Positions 37,098 through 45,864 of a stretch of 64,000 nt of DNA are shown piece after piece. Source of the DNA: Bacillus cereus group sp. RP43. Lineage in GTDB: Bacteria > Bacillota > Bacilli > Bacillales > Bacillaceae_G. Made by a program: the position numbers and the translations under genes. The stretch lies in the NCBI RefSeq assembly GCF_040459645.1, contig NZ_JARVHQ010000001.1:4216001-4280000 (forward strand). Direction: 5' to 3'. The notes under the pieces were generated by a model, which saw nothing but the letters and a program-made list of their open reading frames with translations, made no database searches and was not told the origin of the DNA. Position 1 is the stretch's first letter; the number at the start of each line of letters is the position of its first letter.

Positions 37098-38045
37098 ATG
37101 TTCGTTTTAAACAAGTTCTTTAACATTTTACATTACAAAAAGATTGTACCTGTAGTATTACTTTCATGTGTATCACTTATAGGCTGTTCCAATAGTAACA
37201 CTCAATCTGAACCACCTAAACAAACGAATCAAGCTAATCAAATTAAACAAGAAAATACAGGTAATCAATCTTTCGCTAAACTTGAAAAAGAATATGATGC
37301 TAAGCTTGGTATTTATGCACTGGACACAGGTACAAATCAAACTGTTGCTTATCATTCAGATGATCGTTTTGCATTTGCATCTACATCTAAATCATTAGCT
37401 GTGGGCGCTCTTTTACGCAAGAACTCATTAGAAGCTCTTGATCAAAGGATTACGTATACTCATGAAGATCTTTCTAATTATAATCCAATTACTGAAAAGC
37501 ATGTTGATACAGGAATGACGTTAAAAGAACTTGCAGATGCTTCTGTTCGATATAGTGACAGCACAGCACATAATTTGATTCTTAAACAGTTAGGGGGCCC
37601 CTCTGAATTTGAAAAAATCTTGAGAGAAATGGGAGATACTGTTACTACTTCAGAACGATTTGAACCTGAATTAAATGAAGTGCATCCAGGAGAAACACAT
37701 GATACCAGTACACCAGAAGCGATAGCTAAGACACTTCAATCATTTACATTAGGAACTGCACTTCCAATAGAAAAACGTGAACTATTAGTAGATTGGATGA
37801 AGAGAAATACAACTGGAGATAAATTGATTCGTGCGGGCGTACCAAAAGGATGGGAAGTAGCTGATAAAACAGGCGCGGGATCTTACGGAACAAGAAATGA
37901 TATCGCAATTATTTGGCCACCAAATAAAAAGCCGATTGTTCTTGCTATACTTTCTAATCATGATAAAGAAGATGCTAAATACGATGATAAACTTATTGCA
38001 GACGCAACCAAAGTCGTGTTAAATACCTTAAAAGCTACGGAATAA
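37098..38045 (+). CDS. bla: Class A beta-lactamase, lipoprotein type
   Basis: 315 residues. Signal peptide with lipobox LIGC (Cys30), then a Gln/Asn-rich linker. Active-site motifs: S95-T-S-K98 (SxxK), E189-P-E-L-N193 (ExxLN) and K257-T-G259. The SDN motif reads SDS (S153-D154-S155). Overall it matches the membrane-bound B. cereus beta-lactamase III as I remember it. Hydrolyses penicillins and some cephalosporins outside the membrane. No blaI/blaR genes are next to it. A full bcr1 element lies 130 bases upstream. Confidence 0.92.
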   Translation: MFVLNKFFNILHYKKIVPVVLLSCVSLIGCSNSNTQSEPPKQTNQANQIKQENTGNQSFAKLEKEYDAKLGIYALDTGTNQTVAYHSDDRFAFASTSKSLAVGALLRKNSLEALDQRITYTHEDLSNYNPITEKHVDTGMTLKELADASVRYSDSTAHNLILKQLGGPSEFEKILREMGDTVTTSERFEPELNEVHPGETHDTSTPEAIAKTLQSFTLGTALPIEKRELLVDWMKRNTTGDKLIRAGVPKGWEVADKTGAGSYGTRNDIAIIWPPNKKPIVLAILSNHDKEDAKYDDKLIADATKVVLNTLKATE

Positions 38046-38262
38046 ATGATAATAGGTTAAAAGTTTTCTATTTTAGGCGGGTGTTTTCATCAACTAAAAA
38101 TTTAATAGTGTCCCAAAAACGAAATTTGGCGCTAACTTGTAATAAAAAGCTCATTTTTATTGTTTGGGGATAAATCGTTCTTTAAGCTTGATGGCGATTT
38201 GGTGCTATCCCTAAAACATCTGGACTTTAATAGCCAACTAAAAAATGCAAACAAAAAGACCT
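38046..38262. other. Gene-free stretch with possible IS-end relic and hairpin
   Basis: CTTTAAGCTTGATGGCGATTTGG near 38193 loosely resembles an inverted IS231-like end. TGCAAACAAAAAGAC/GTCGTTTTGTTTGCA at 38247-38285 is a strong hairpin usable as terminator by both flanking genes. Confidence 0.4.
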
Positions 38263-38421
38263 TTAATCAGTCGTTTTGTTTGCATTTCCTTTTTCTAAAA
38301 CCACAGAAAAGATAAGTACTATAGTTAACAGCATAATAAACCTTACTTCACTTCCATCACTTACAAAAAATGAATACAAAGTATAAATTAAAATTAATAT
38401 TCCATAAATAACTTTGTGCAA
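38263..38421 (-). CDS. 52-aa two-helix membrane protein
   Basis: A TTG start at 38421 follows GGGGGAG by four bases. Frame: HKVIYGILILIYTLYSFF, a short polar turn with SDGSEVRF, then IMLLTIVLIFSVVLEKG and a polar tail. Two hydrophobic helices in 52 codons and an adjacent terminator hairpin suggest a real small gene. Family unknown. Confidence 0.4.
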   Translation of the reverse strand: MHKVIYGILILIYTLYSFFVSDGSEVRFIMLLTIVLIFSVVLEKGNANKTTD

Positions 38422-38495
38422 TGAACTCCCCCCTTTTTGCCGTATATATTTTAGTGTAAAAATTTAATTCAAGCCCTATATCAAAATGAAAATAA

Positions 38496-38528
38496 AAAGC
38501 ACCTGTGATATACACAAAGTGCTTTTCT
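38496..38528 (-). terminator. Terminator of the small gene at 38572
   Basis: AAAAAGCAC(n)GTGCTTTTCT stem with T/A runs. Confidence 0.65.
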
Positions 38529-38571
38529 CTTGTCAATTTATCTATTTTCACTATATTTATCTATTTTCTTT

Positions 38572-38733
38572 TTATAACTCAAATTTCTTCAAATCGTACT
38601 TTTCTAGAATTTGCTGCAATTCATTTTGTTCATATGGAATATGTTTATCTGTCTGTACATCTTCAACATTTTCTCCACCTGTTAATAATCTCCTGTACTT
38701 AAAAGAGTGCCCTGTTAATACTGTTTTAATCAT
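38572..38733 (-). CDS. 53-aa protein, degenerate paralogue of the repeat protein
   Basis: ATG 38733 has AAAGGAGGG ten bases upstream. It starts MIKTVLTGHSFKYRRLLTGG, like MIKTLLAGALLSTGLVAGG of the 39022 protein, but with basic residues in the signal region, then an acidic body and LEKYDLKKFEL end. The upstream DNA (38760-38825) is also related to that of the 39546 gene. It is probably a duplicated, drifting copy that may no longer be secreted. Confidence 0.5.
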   Translation of the reverse strand: MIKTVLTGHSFKYRRLLTGGENVEDVQTDKHIPYEQNELQQILEKYDLKKFEL

Positions 38734-39021
38734 TTTGTATTGCCCTCCTTTTGTTTGATTACTTGTATCATAAAACAAGTATCTGAAGTTGATATGTAGT
38801 TTATCTAGAGTGTATGTAAATTTAAAAAATCTCTAATAAAATATTTATGTTGTAACGTTACCACCAAAACTAGTGCTTCAAAGACCATGATTTGAAGAGA
38901 CAGTAACCCATATTCTAGCTTGAATTCCCGCTACAGTTCTATATTGAGTAACACCAGTCGATTCCTATAATATAAAAAGAGCACCACTTTTTGGATGCTC
39001 TTCGTTATAACTATATATTAT

Positions 39022-39546
39022 TTAATTTCCTTCTTTTGTTGGTACCATTTTTCCTTCTTGAGAGTCTGTGCCCTCTGTTCTTTCAACAGTTTTTGCATGT
39101 TCTGATTTTTCAGGGGCTCCCATTTCAAATCCAGGTTGAGAATCTGTACCTTCTTTTGTTGGTACCATTTTTCCTTCTTGAGAGTCTGTACCCTCTGTTC
39201 TTTCAACAGTTTTTGCATGTTCTGGTTTTTCAGGGGCTCCCATTTCAAATCCAGGTTGAGAATCTGTACCTTCTTTTGTTGGTACCATTTTTCCTTCTTG
39301 AGAACCTGTACCTTCTGTTCTTTCAACAGTTTTTACATCTCCTTTAGGAGTTGCTGGCACTGCATCCTTAGGTAAATCAAAGTTTTGTGAGAAAGACGTT
39401 GTTCCATCTGCACTTTGTGTAATTACTTGATTTGAACTATCTTCATTTGACTTTAAATTGTCCATTTTCGTATCATCTGCACCTACTGCACCTCCCGCTA
39501 CCAATCCTGTACTTAAAAGTGCTCCTGCTAATAATGTTTTAATCAT
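39022..39546 (-). CDS. Secreted protein with 40-residue tandem repeats
   Basis: 174 residues. Signal peptide MIKTLLAGALLSTGLVAGG with likely cleavage after residue 21-23. Then a unique part and about 2.5 copies of a 40-residue, 120-base repeat containing TVERTEGT, KMVPTKEGT, FEMGAPEK and EHAK. The DNA copies are almost identical, so they can expand or shrink by recombination. Pro/Glu/Lys-rich repeats suggest a flexible wall or secreted protein. AGGAGGTAATG overlaps the start. Function unknown. Confidence 0.75.
   Translation of the reverse strand: MIKTLLAGALLSTGLVAGGAVGADDTKMDNLKSNEDSSNQVITQSADGTTSFSQNFDLPKDAVPATPKGDVKTVERTEGTGSQEGKMVPTKEGTDSQPGFEMGAPEKPEHAKTVERTEGTDSQEGKMVPTKEGTDSQPGFEMGAPEKSEHAKTVERTEGTDSQEGKMVPTKEGN
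39028..39310 (-). repeat. 120-bp tandem repeats inside the secreted protein gene
   Basis: Units start at about 39028, 39148 and 39268 (last one partial), each with TTTGTTGGTACCATTTTTCC and TTTTTCAGGGGCTCCC. Two frames remain open in the minus strand because of this sequence. Confidence 0.9.
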
Positions 39547-39589
39547 TTTTCATTACCTCCTGTTTATTTGTAATATTCATCAAAAAAGT

Positions 39590-40157
39590 ATCTAGAGTTA
39601 ATGTTTTAGTCATTATCTTTATCTACTTGCTTTTTGATTACATTTAGCATAAGACAAGAATCTATAGTTGATATGGACTGTATCTGGAGATTATGTAAAG
39701 AAAAATAGATGATCAATTGTATATCCTAATGGATGCTTAGACAAGATTGAAACTTTATATGAGTTTGAACAATTGAATTCCCCTTTGTTTTTGGGTGTGA
39801 GGTTTTTAGCTGGAGTGCAGTGAAGTGAGGGACTAACCTTTTCTAATTTGAAAGCAAACTTTTTATTATTAGTTTACATTCAAAACACTGTAAATAAAGA
39901 TGTTAAAAATCCGTGAACAAAAAACCACATCTCATTGATGTCCACCCCATCAGAAGTATGGAAGGGAATTAAATATAGACTTAAATATTTTTTTGAAAGG
40001 ATATTGTTTAACAAACATAAAAAAGAGCTAAGGCTGTATGAGAACCTTAGCTTTTTTTATATTTATTGTTTATTATATAAATTATTTAGCACTACAAGTC
40101 ATACCAGCTGTTATATTACCAACTGAAATATCACCAGGCTCCCCCGATGTTCTCTCT
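39590..40157. other. Gene-free stretch with paralogue promoter and terminator
   Basis: 39640-39710 is related to 38765-38825 (ACAAG-ATCT-AGTTGATATG then TATCT-GAG-TATGTAAA), so the two paralogues share an upstream regulatory region. AAAGAGCTAAGG/CCTTAGCTTTTTTT at 40020-40056 is a terminator. A short plus-strand frame near 39935 is not supported. Confidence 0.5.
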
Positions 40158-41129
40158 CTAAAACAAATGACAAGCCACCTCATGCCCCTTCGCAATCTCC
40201 ACCATCTTCGGTACTTCCTGCGCGCATTTTTCAGTAGCGAATTTGCATCTCGTCCTGAATTTGCAGCCGGATGGTGAGTTTAGTGGGCTTGGTACTTCCC
40301 CTTGCAGAATGATCCGTTCTTTGCCTGTGTTTGTTGGATCTGGTTCTGGCATGGATGAGAGTAGTGCTTGTGTGTATGGATGTGCCGGTTTTGTGTATAG
40401 GTCTTCGCTGTCGGCAATTTCTACTATGTTTCCTAAGTACATGACTCCGATTCTATCTGATATGTGTCTTACCATGGATAGGTCATGTGCGATGAATAAG
40501 TATGTGACGCCTGTTTCTTCTTGGATATCTTGCAGCATGTTTACGACTTGTGCTTGGACTGAGACATCTAGTGCTGAGATTGGTTCGTCACACAGGATGA
40601 AGTCTGGTTTTACAGATAGTGCGCGCGCGATGCTTATGCGCTGTCTTTGGCCTCCGCTAAATTCGTGCGGGTAGCGATATAGGTGTTCTTCTTTTAGTCC
40701 TACTTTTTTGAGCAGGTCTAAAATGATTTCTTTTCTTTCTTCCTCTTTATAATATCCGTGAATGTTCATCGGTTCGCTAATAATTTGGAATACGTTCATT
40801 GTCGGGTTTAATGATGCGTATGGGTCTTGGAAAATGATTTGCATTCGTTTTCGATATTCTTTTAGTTCACTTTCTTTTAGATCTGCGATATCTTTTCCGT
40901 CGAATAGGATGTTACCTGAAGTGACATCGTGTAAACGAATGATGCTTCTTCCTGTCGTTGATTTTCCGCAGCCGGATTCTCCTACTAGCCCGAATGTTTC
41001 ACCCTTTTTAATTGTGAAGCTAAGGTCATCGACTGCTTTTAATTGCTCTGTTTTTCTGCCGAATAGCCCTTTTTTAATAGGAAAATACTTTTTTAAGTTC
41101 CGTACTTCAATTAAGTTTTCTTCACGCAT
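40158..41129 (-). CDS. Peptide ABC transporter ATPase, OppF/DppF type
   Basis: 323 residues from MREENLIEVRNLKKYF; ATG 41129 has AGGTGA upstream. Walker A GESGCGKSTTG, Q loop QDPYASLNP, signature SGGQRQRISIARAL, Walker B FILCDEPISALD. The C-terminal oligopeptide extension has Cys residues in GCKFRTRCKFATEKC, the Fe-S/zinc-like motif of Opp/Dpp ATPases. It overlaps the OppD-type gene by eight bases. Last gene of a five-gene importer operon. Codons in 40240-40600 are strongly A/C-ending, the last 25 not. Confidence 0.9.
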   Translation of the reverse strand: MREENLIEVRNLKKYFPIKKGLFGRKTEQLKAVDDLSFTIKKGETFGLVGESGCGKSTTGRSIIRLHDVTSGNILFDGKDIADLKESELKEYRKRMQIIFQDPYASLNPTMNVFQIISEPMNIHGYYKEEERKEIILDLLKKVGLKEEHLYRYPHEFSGGQRQRISIARALSVKPDFILCDEPISALDVSVQAQVVNMLQDIQEETGVTYLFIAHDLSMVRHISDRIGVMYLGNIVEIADSEDLYTKPAHPYTQALLSSMPEPDPTNTGKERIILQGEVPSPLNSPSGCKFRTRCKFATEKCAQEVPKMVEIAKGHEVACHLF

Positions 41130-42114
41130 GGGAATCACCTACCGCCCTATCGTTTAGCCAGCACATAGAGCGTCTTCCGTTTCCGATTTCAAAATATGGT
41201 GGACGTTCTGTTTCACAAATGTCCATTTTATGTGGGCAACGCTCTGCGAATGGGCATCCTTTTGGCGGGTGTAATAAGTTTGGCGTTACACCTTGAATTG
41301 GCGCTAGTCTTTCTTTTACTCCGTTCGATATTTTTGGCAGAGAGTTTAATAGCCCTTTCGTATATGGGTGATTCGGCGATTGGAAAATATCAAGTACATG
41401 TCCTTCTTCCATAATAAGCCCGCCGTACATAACGATGACGCGTGTACAGTTTTGCGCAACAATTCCAAGATCATGCGTGATGAGCAATAACGACATATTC
41501 GTTTCGTTTTTTAAGTTTTTCATTAAGTCTAGTATTTGCGCTTGTATCGTTACATCAAGCGCTGTCGTCGGTTCATCCGCAATGAGAAGGTCTGGGTTAC
41601 AAGACATTGCCATCGCGATCATAACCCGCTGTTTCATTCCACCGCTTAGTTCATGCGGATATTGTTTTACTCTTTCTTCCGGTGAAGAAAGACCGACTTG
41701 TTTTAGCAAGTTGACCGCGATATTTTGCGCTTCTCTCTTTTTCACTTTTTGATGCCTTATAATTACTTCCGTCATTTGCTTTCCAATTTTCACGACTGGG
41801 TTTAATGCCGACATTGGATCTTGAGAGATAAGTGAAATTTGATTTCCTCTAATAGAGCGCAATTCTTTCTCAGATTTAGAAAGCACGTTTTCATTTTGAA
41901 AAAGAATCTCTCCTTCTTTCACTTTCCCTGGCGACGTAACGAGAGCCATAACGGATTTCGCCATAACGCTCTTTCCGCTTCCCGATTCGCCAACAATCCC
42001 GACGACTTCACCCTTTTTCAAACTAAATGAAACACCGCGAACAGCTTCTACTTCGCCGTCTTCTATGAAAAAAGAAGTCTTTAAGTTTTTTACTTCTAAT
42101 AGTTTTTCAGACAC
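41122..42114 (-). CDS. Peptide ABC transporter ATPase, OppD/DppD type
   Basis: 330 residues. The GTG at 42114 is chosen because AAAGGAG lies eight bases upstream; ATG 42132 in frame would contain that site. Walker A GESGSGKSVMA, SGGMKQRVMIAMAM signature, LLIADEPTTALD Walker B, and the C-terminal CPFAERCPHKMDIC cluster. Couples ATP hydrolysis to peptide import with OppF-type partner and the two permeases. Confidence 0.9.
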   Translation of the reverse strand: MSEKLLEVKNLKTSFFIEDGEVEAVRGVSFSLKKGEVVGIVGESGSGKSVMAKSVMALVTSPGKVKEGEILFQNENVLSKSEKELRSIRGNQISLISQDPMSALNPVVKIGKQMTEVIIRHQKVKKREAQNIAVNLLKQVGLSSPEERVKQYPHELSGGMKQRVMIAMAMSCNPDLLIADEPTTALDVTIQAQILDLMKNLKNETNMSLLLITHDLGIVAQNCTRVIVMYGGLIMEEGHVLDIFQSPNHPYTKGLLNSLPKISNGVKERLAPIQGVTPNLLHPPKGCPFAERCPHKMDICETERPPYFEIGNGRRSMCWLNDRAVGDSHA

Positions 42115-42140
42115 GCTTCTCACTCCTTTCACTTAACACT

Positions 42141-42992
42141 TTAGTTCTCATGTCCAGCCCCTTTTGGTGCGAAAGCTTTTTTCAACGCTTCACCGATTAC
42201 GTTAAAACTCAGTACTGTTAATAGAATAAGGAACCCTGGGAAGAGTGTTAAATACCAAGCTTCACCTATATATCCTTGCGCATTATTTAGCATGCTGCCC
42301 CAAGAAGAATCTGGTTCTCTAATACCTAATCCTAAGAAGCTAAGTGATGATTCCATTAAAATCGATGTCGCAATTGTTAATGTCGCTGCGATTATAATGG
42401 TCGATAAAATGTTAGGAATGATGTGTCTTATAATAATCATGAGTGATTTTTGTCCGGATACTTTTGCGTATAACACGTACTCCCGCTCTTTTACAGATAA
42501 CGTTTCTGCCCTTACGATACGTGCGGTGTCCATCCACGTTAATAATCCGATAATAAGAACAAGCGTTGTAATTCCTGGTTTTAAATAAGCATTTAATAAC
42601 AGCATTAAAAAGAATGAAGGAATTGACATTAAAACTTCAACAATTCGCATTAAGAAGTTGTCTAACTTTCCGCCGAAATATCCGCTAATTGTTCCTACAG
42701 CGGTTCCGATTGTAATAGAAACAACCATCGCTAGAAAGCCAACCGCAAGGGAAACTCGTCCGCCATATAACGCTCTCGTTAAGTAATCCCTTCCGTAATC
42801 ATCCGTTCCGAAAGGATGACTTAAACTCGGTTCTTGTAAACGATCTGGAATCGACATTTTACTAGGATCGTACGGTGATACGAATGCAAAAATTGATGCG
42901 ATCGTTAAAACCGCAAGTATAATAACTCCCATCAGTACAAACTTATTTTTCGTAAAACTATTTTTTATCGTTTGAAATCTCCTATTATTCAT
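42141..42992 (-). CDS. Peptide ABC transporter permease, DppC/OppC type
   Basis: 283 residues. N-terminal OppC_N segment (KFVLMGVIILAVLTIASIFA), HPFGTDDYGRDYLTRALYGGRVSL typical of OppC, and the EAA loop around EYVLYAKVSGQKSLMIIIRHI. Six helices. Lies six bases from the DppB-type gene. Confidence 0.9.
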   Translation of the reverse strand: MNNRRFQTIKNSFTKNKFVLMGVIILAVLTIASIFAFVSPYDPSKMSIPDRLQEPSLSHPFGTDDYGRDYLTRALYGGRVSLAVGFLAMVVSITIGTAVGTISGYFGGKLDNFLMRIVEVLMSIPSFFLMLLLNAYLKPGITTLVLIIGLLTWMDTARIVRAETLSVKEREYVLYAKVSGQKSLMIIIRHIIPNILSTIIIAATLTIATSILMESSLSFLGLGIREPDSSWGSMLNNAQGYIGEAWYLTLFPGFLILLTVLSFNVIGEALKKAFAPKGAGHEN

Positions 42993-42998
42993 TCCAAA

Positions 42999-43949
42999 TC
43001 ACCCCCTCATTCGAATGCGTGGATCTACTACGCCATATAAAATATCAGCAATTAAATTACCGAGAATTAACATGAACGATGATAATAATGTGATTGCCAT
43101 AATAATTGGATAATCAAATCTAAAAATAGCATTCACCCCAAGTGAGCCAAGTCCCGGCCATGAGAATACTGTTTCCGTAATGAACGCCCCGCCTACTAAA
43201 CTCGGAATTGATAATCCGAAAATTGTAATGATCGGTATTAATACGTTTCGAAGTACGTGATTAAATAAAACTGTTTTCTTCGAAGCGCCGTACGCATATT
43301 GAATTTGTACGTAATCTTCTTCTAATTGCTGGATGGTACTTGAACGAATATATCTCATATAAACAGAGACGTTTTGGAACGCTAGCACCGCGCAAGGTAA
43401 AATGCCGTGCTGGACAATATCCCATAAGGAATCTTGACCGACTGTGCGCATACCCATGCTCGGAAGGAGGTTCAACTTTAAAGAGAATAAGTAGATTAAT
43501 AGTAACGCGAACCAAAAGACTGGCATTGAGATTCCCACATAGGAGATAAAGTTCACAATGCGGTCAAAGAACGAGTTCTTTTTCACCCCTGTAAATAGTC
43601 CAAGCGGTATTGCGATTACAAATGAGACGAGTAAAGATGATCCCATTAATCCGATTGTTGCGGGTAATCTTTCTGTGATAAGTTCTAAAACTGGGCGGTG
43701 ATTTTGAAGTGAGTATCCAAAATTCCCTGTTAAAATATTTTTTAACCATAAAAGATATTGCATGTAAATCGGTTGATCTAGTCCTAAACTTTTGCGAATA
43801 CGCTCGACATCAATCGGACTCATATTCGGCGTTACAAAGTTTCGAACGGGATCGCCCGGCGCTAGTTTTATTAATAGAAAAGAAATAATAGAAATAACAA
43901 ATAAAAGCGGAATTGCATTTAAAAGCCTCTTTGCAATTACTTTATACAC
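42999..43949 (-). CDS. Peptide ABC transporter permease, DppB/OppB type
   Basis: 316 residues starting MYKVIAKRLLNAIPLLFVIS, with LAPGDPVRNFV near 30-40 and RKSLGLDQPIYMQYLLWLKN as in OppB/DppB, and the EAA loop EEDYVQIQYAYGASKKTVLF. Second gene of the operon after the binding protein. A short bcr1 element lies directly upstream, between it and the binding-protein gene. Confidence 0.9.
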   Translation of the reverse strand: MYKVIAKRLLNAIPLLFVISIISFLLIKLAPGDPVRNFVTPNMSPIDVERIRKSLGLDQPIYMQYLLWLKNILTGNFGYSLQNHRPVLELITERLPATIGLMGSSLLVSFVIAIPLGLFTGVKKNSFFDRIVNFISYVGISMPVFWFALLLIYLFSLKLNLLPSMGMRTVGQDSLWDIVQHGILPCAVLAFQNVSVYMRYIRSSTIQQLEEDYVQIQYAYGASKKTVLFNHVLRNVLIPIITIFGLSIPSLVGGAFITETVFSWPGLGSLGVNAIFRFDYPIIMAITLLSSFMLILGNLIADILYGVVDPRIRMRG

Positions 43950-43966
43950 AAACTTCCCCCCTCAAG

Positions 43967-44039
43967 ATAAAGTGAAACTTTAATCAGTGGGGGTTTTGTC
44001 CATCCTCCACTGATTATTAGCCCGTTAAAGCGGGATAAA
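43967..44039 (+). mobile_element. Short bcr1 variant inside the ABC operon
   Basis: A 63-base core (43972-44034) flanked by ATAAA at 43967-43971 and 44035-44039. It keeps GTGAAACTTTAATCAG, the hairpin and the CCCGTTAAAGCGGG end, but the middle of full bcr1 is missing. It lies between the binding-protein stop and dppB start, after another small hairpin (AGAAGCTG/CAGCTTCT, 44039-44064), so the mRNA there is highly structured. Confidence 0.75.
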
Positions 44040-44072
44040 GAAGCTGATTTCCACCAGCTTCTTTACAGTTTC

Positions 44073-45662
44073 TTATTTCACTTCATAAATTTTCGATAGA
44101 TCTTCAAACATTGTAACTGGAATTGCTTTTGCTTCTTTTAATCCATCAAACTTTTTATCTACTGCAATAACTGCTTTCGGGTATGCGATTGGAAGATAAG
44201 GTAAGTCTTCTCGAGCTGTATCTTGGATTTTATGGTAAAGCTCTGCGCGTTTCGTTTTATCTGTTTCAACTGCAGCTTCTTCCCATAACTTATCGAAATC
44301 AGCATTTTTATAACGTGCATAATTGTATTCTGCATTACTTAAGTACAGACTCTTATATGAATCTGGCTCTGGTCCCATTATGTAACCACCGAATGTAATG
44401 TCATATTCTTTATTTTCTTTATCTAAGCCTTTTTCACTTGCCGCACTAGCATCTAATGCATTCAGTTCAACTTGCAAACCAACTTCTTGTAATTTTTGCT
44501 GTGTATAAAGTGCTAAGCTTTCCATAATTTTATTATTCGTTACATACATAACGCGTATTTTTTCTTTATCTTTCACACCAGCTTTTGCTAATAAATCTTT
44601 CGCTTCTTTTTGATCATATTTATACTCTTTAATATCTTTCGCATAATACATAGCGTCTGGCGTTAAGATTGAATTTGCCGGTTCTGCAAATTGACTAGAA
44701 ACGAATGCTGAGTTAATCATTTCTTTCTTATCTAATGCATGCGCAATTGCTTGGCGCACTTCCTTTTTCTTCATAAGGTCTGTATTAAAGTTATAAGCTA
44801 AGTAGAACAATCTACCTTCTGGGAATGTCACCATTGAGAAGTTCCCAGTGCTATCTAATTTCTTAAAGTCTTGCGGCTCAATCATCTTCATATTGATTTG
44901 GCCATTTTGCAATGAAACGTTTGCTGTATTACGGTCTTTTACAACACGGTACACGATAGAATCTAATTTCGCTTTACCAGCAAAATAATCATCGAATCGC
45001 TCTAAAGCAACATATTCATCTGACTTAAACTCTTTTAATTTAAATGGACCTGATCCAACAGGTTGCAGGTTTTTCTTACTCTTCACTAAATCTGCTTCAC
45101 CTTCAAATACATGTTTCGGAATTGGGAAGAAATCGTTCATAACCCCTTCGAAAGATGCACTTACTTGTGGTAATACAAATTGAGTCGTTAGCTCATCCAC
45201 TTTTTTCACCTCAAGTGGCTTTCCTTTAAAAATAAAGTTTTCACGGCTTGAGCTATTTTGTTTCTCATCTAAAATAGATTGGAATGTAAATGCAATATCG
45301 TCTGATGTAATTTTCTTACCATCATGCCATTTCAAATTATCCTTTAGTTTTAAAGTCCATGTTAATTGATCCTCTGAAGGCGTAAAGCTCTCAGCAAGAA
45401 CAAACTTTTTCTTACCGTCTTCCATATGATACAGCGGTGCATATAAAGCTTGCTGTATCGTTAACGACACACGATCATTCGCATAAAGCGGGTTCATCGT
45501 ATCTGGATTATCACTAACACCAACTGTTAACGTTCCTCCATCTTTCGGAGTCCCTGACGTACTAGTTCCTGCTTGCTTCGAAGAATCTTTCTCCCCTGAG
45601 CAAGCCGCTAATGCAATAAGTAATAGTAGGACAAATGGTAATGCAAACAACTTCTTCTTCAT
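44073..45662 (-). CDS. Peptide-binding lipoprotein, SBP family 5
   Basis: 529 residues with signal peptide and lipobox ALAACS (Cys about 21). VGVSDNPDTMNPLYANDRVS and WHDGKKITSDDIAFTFQSIL are the SBP_bac_5 signatures. It is the first gene of the transporter operon and sits downstream of the hydroxyproline-epimerase and ornithine cyclodeaminase genes, suggesting that proline- or hydroxyproline-containing peptides are cargo. GAGGGGTCGAAAT precedes the ATG. Confidence 0.9.
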   Translation of the reverse strand: MKKKLFALPFVLLLLIALAACSGEKDSSKQAGTSTSGTPKDGGTLTVGVSDNPDTMNPLYANDRVSLTIQQALYAPLYHMEDGKKKFVLAESFTPSEDQLTWTLKLKDNLKWHDGKKITSDDIAFTFQSILDEKQNSSSRENFIFKGKPLEVKKVDELTTQFVLPQVSASFEGVMNDFFPIPKHVFEGEADLVKSKKNLQPVGSGPFKLKEFKSDEYVALERFDDYFAGKAKLDSIVYRVVKDRNTANVSLQNGQINMKMIEPQDFKKLDSTGNFSMVTFPEGRLFYLAYNFNTDLMKKKEVRQAIAHALDKKEMINSAFVSSQFAEPANSILTPDAMYYAKDIKEYKYDQKEAKDLLAKAGVKDKEKIRVMYVTNNKIMESLALYTQQKLQEVGLQVELNALDASAASEKGLDKENKEYDITFGGYIMGPEPDSYKSLYLSNAEYNYARYKNADFDKLWEEAAVETDKTKRAELYHKIQDTAREDLPYLPIAYPKAVIAVDKKFDGLKEAKAIPVTMFEDLSKIYEVK

Positions 45663-45686
45663 ATTTCGACCCCTCTCGACTATTTA

Positions 45687-45731
45687 CACCTATAAGAAAA
45701 CTCGGAATTAATACCGAGTTTTCTTATAGGT
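45687..45731. terminator. Perfect 17-bp hairpin between operon halves
   Basis: CCTATAAGAAAACTCGG and its exact complement flank an eight-base loop. It is between the cyclodeaminase-like and binding-protein genes, and lacks a strong T run, so it may be a processing or attenuation hairpin as well as a terminator. Confidence 0.65.
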
Positions 45732-45864
45732 TTTAAATTACCACTACCCGTATGTATTGTCAAACTTTTTCGCAAAGGTAGAAAGTTTGAAATCTATTAA
45801 TGAATCCTTGCGATAAACTATATTTATGCGGAGGGTAAAATAAAAAGACCACCCAAAGGCAGCC

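Noticed and set aside
39018..39326. Second open frame through the 120-bp repeats (KKEKWYQQKK-type product)
   Set aside because: It is the shifted frame of the secreted protein gene, without signal or ribosome site; openness follows from the repeat sequence.
38991..39347. Plus-strand open frame opposite the repeat gene
   Set aside because: Leu/Phe-rich antisense shadow of the repeats.
40243..40674. Plus-strand 143-codon frame inside the OppF-type gene
   Set aside because: Antisense shadow; the minus strand has all ABC motifs. It is open partly because of the A/C codon-ending tract.
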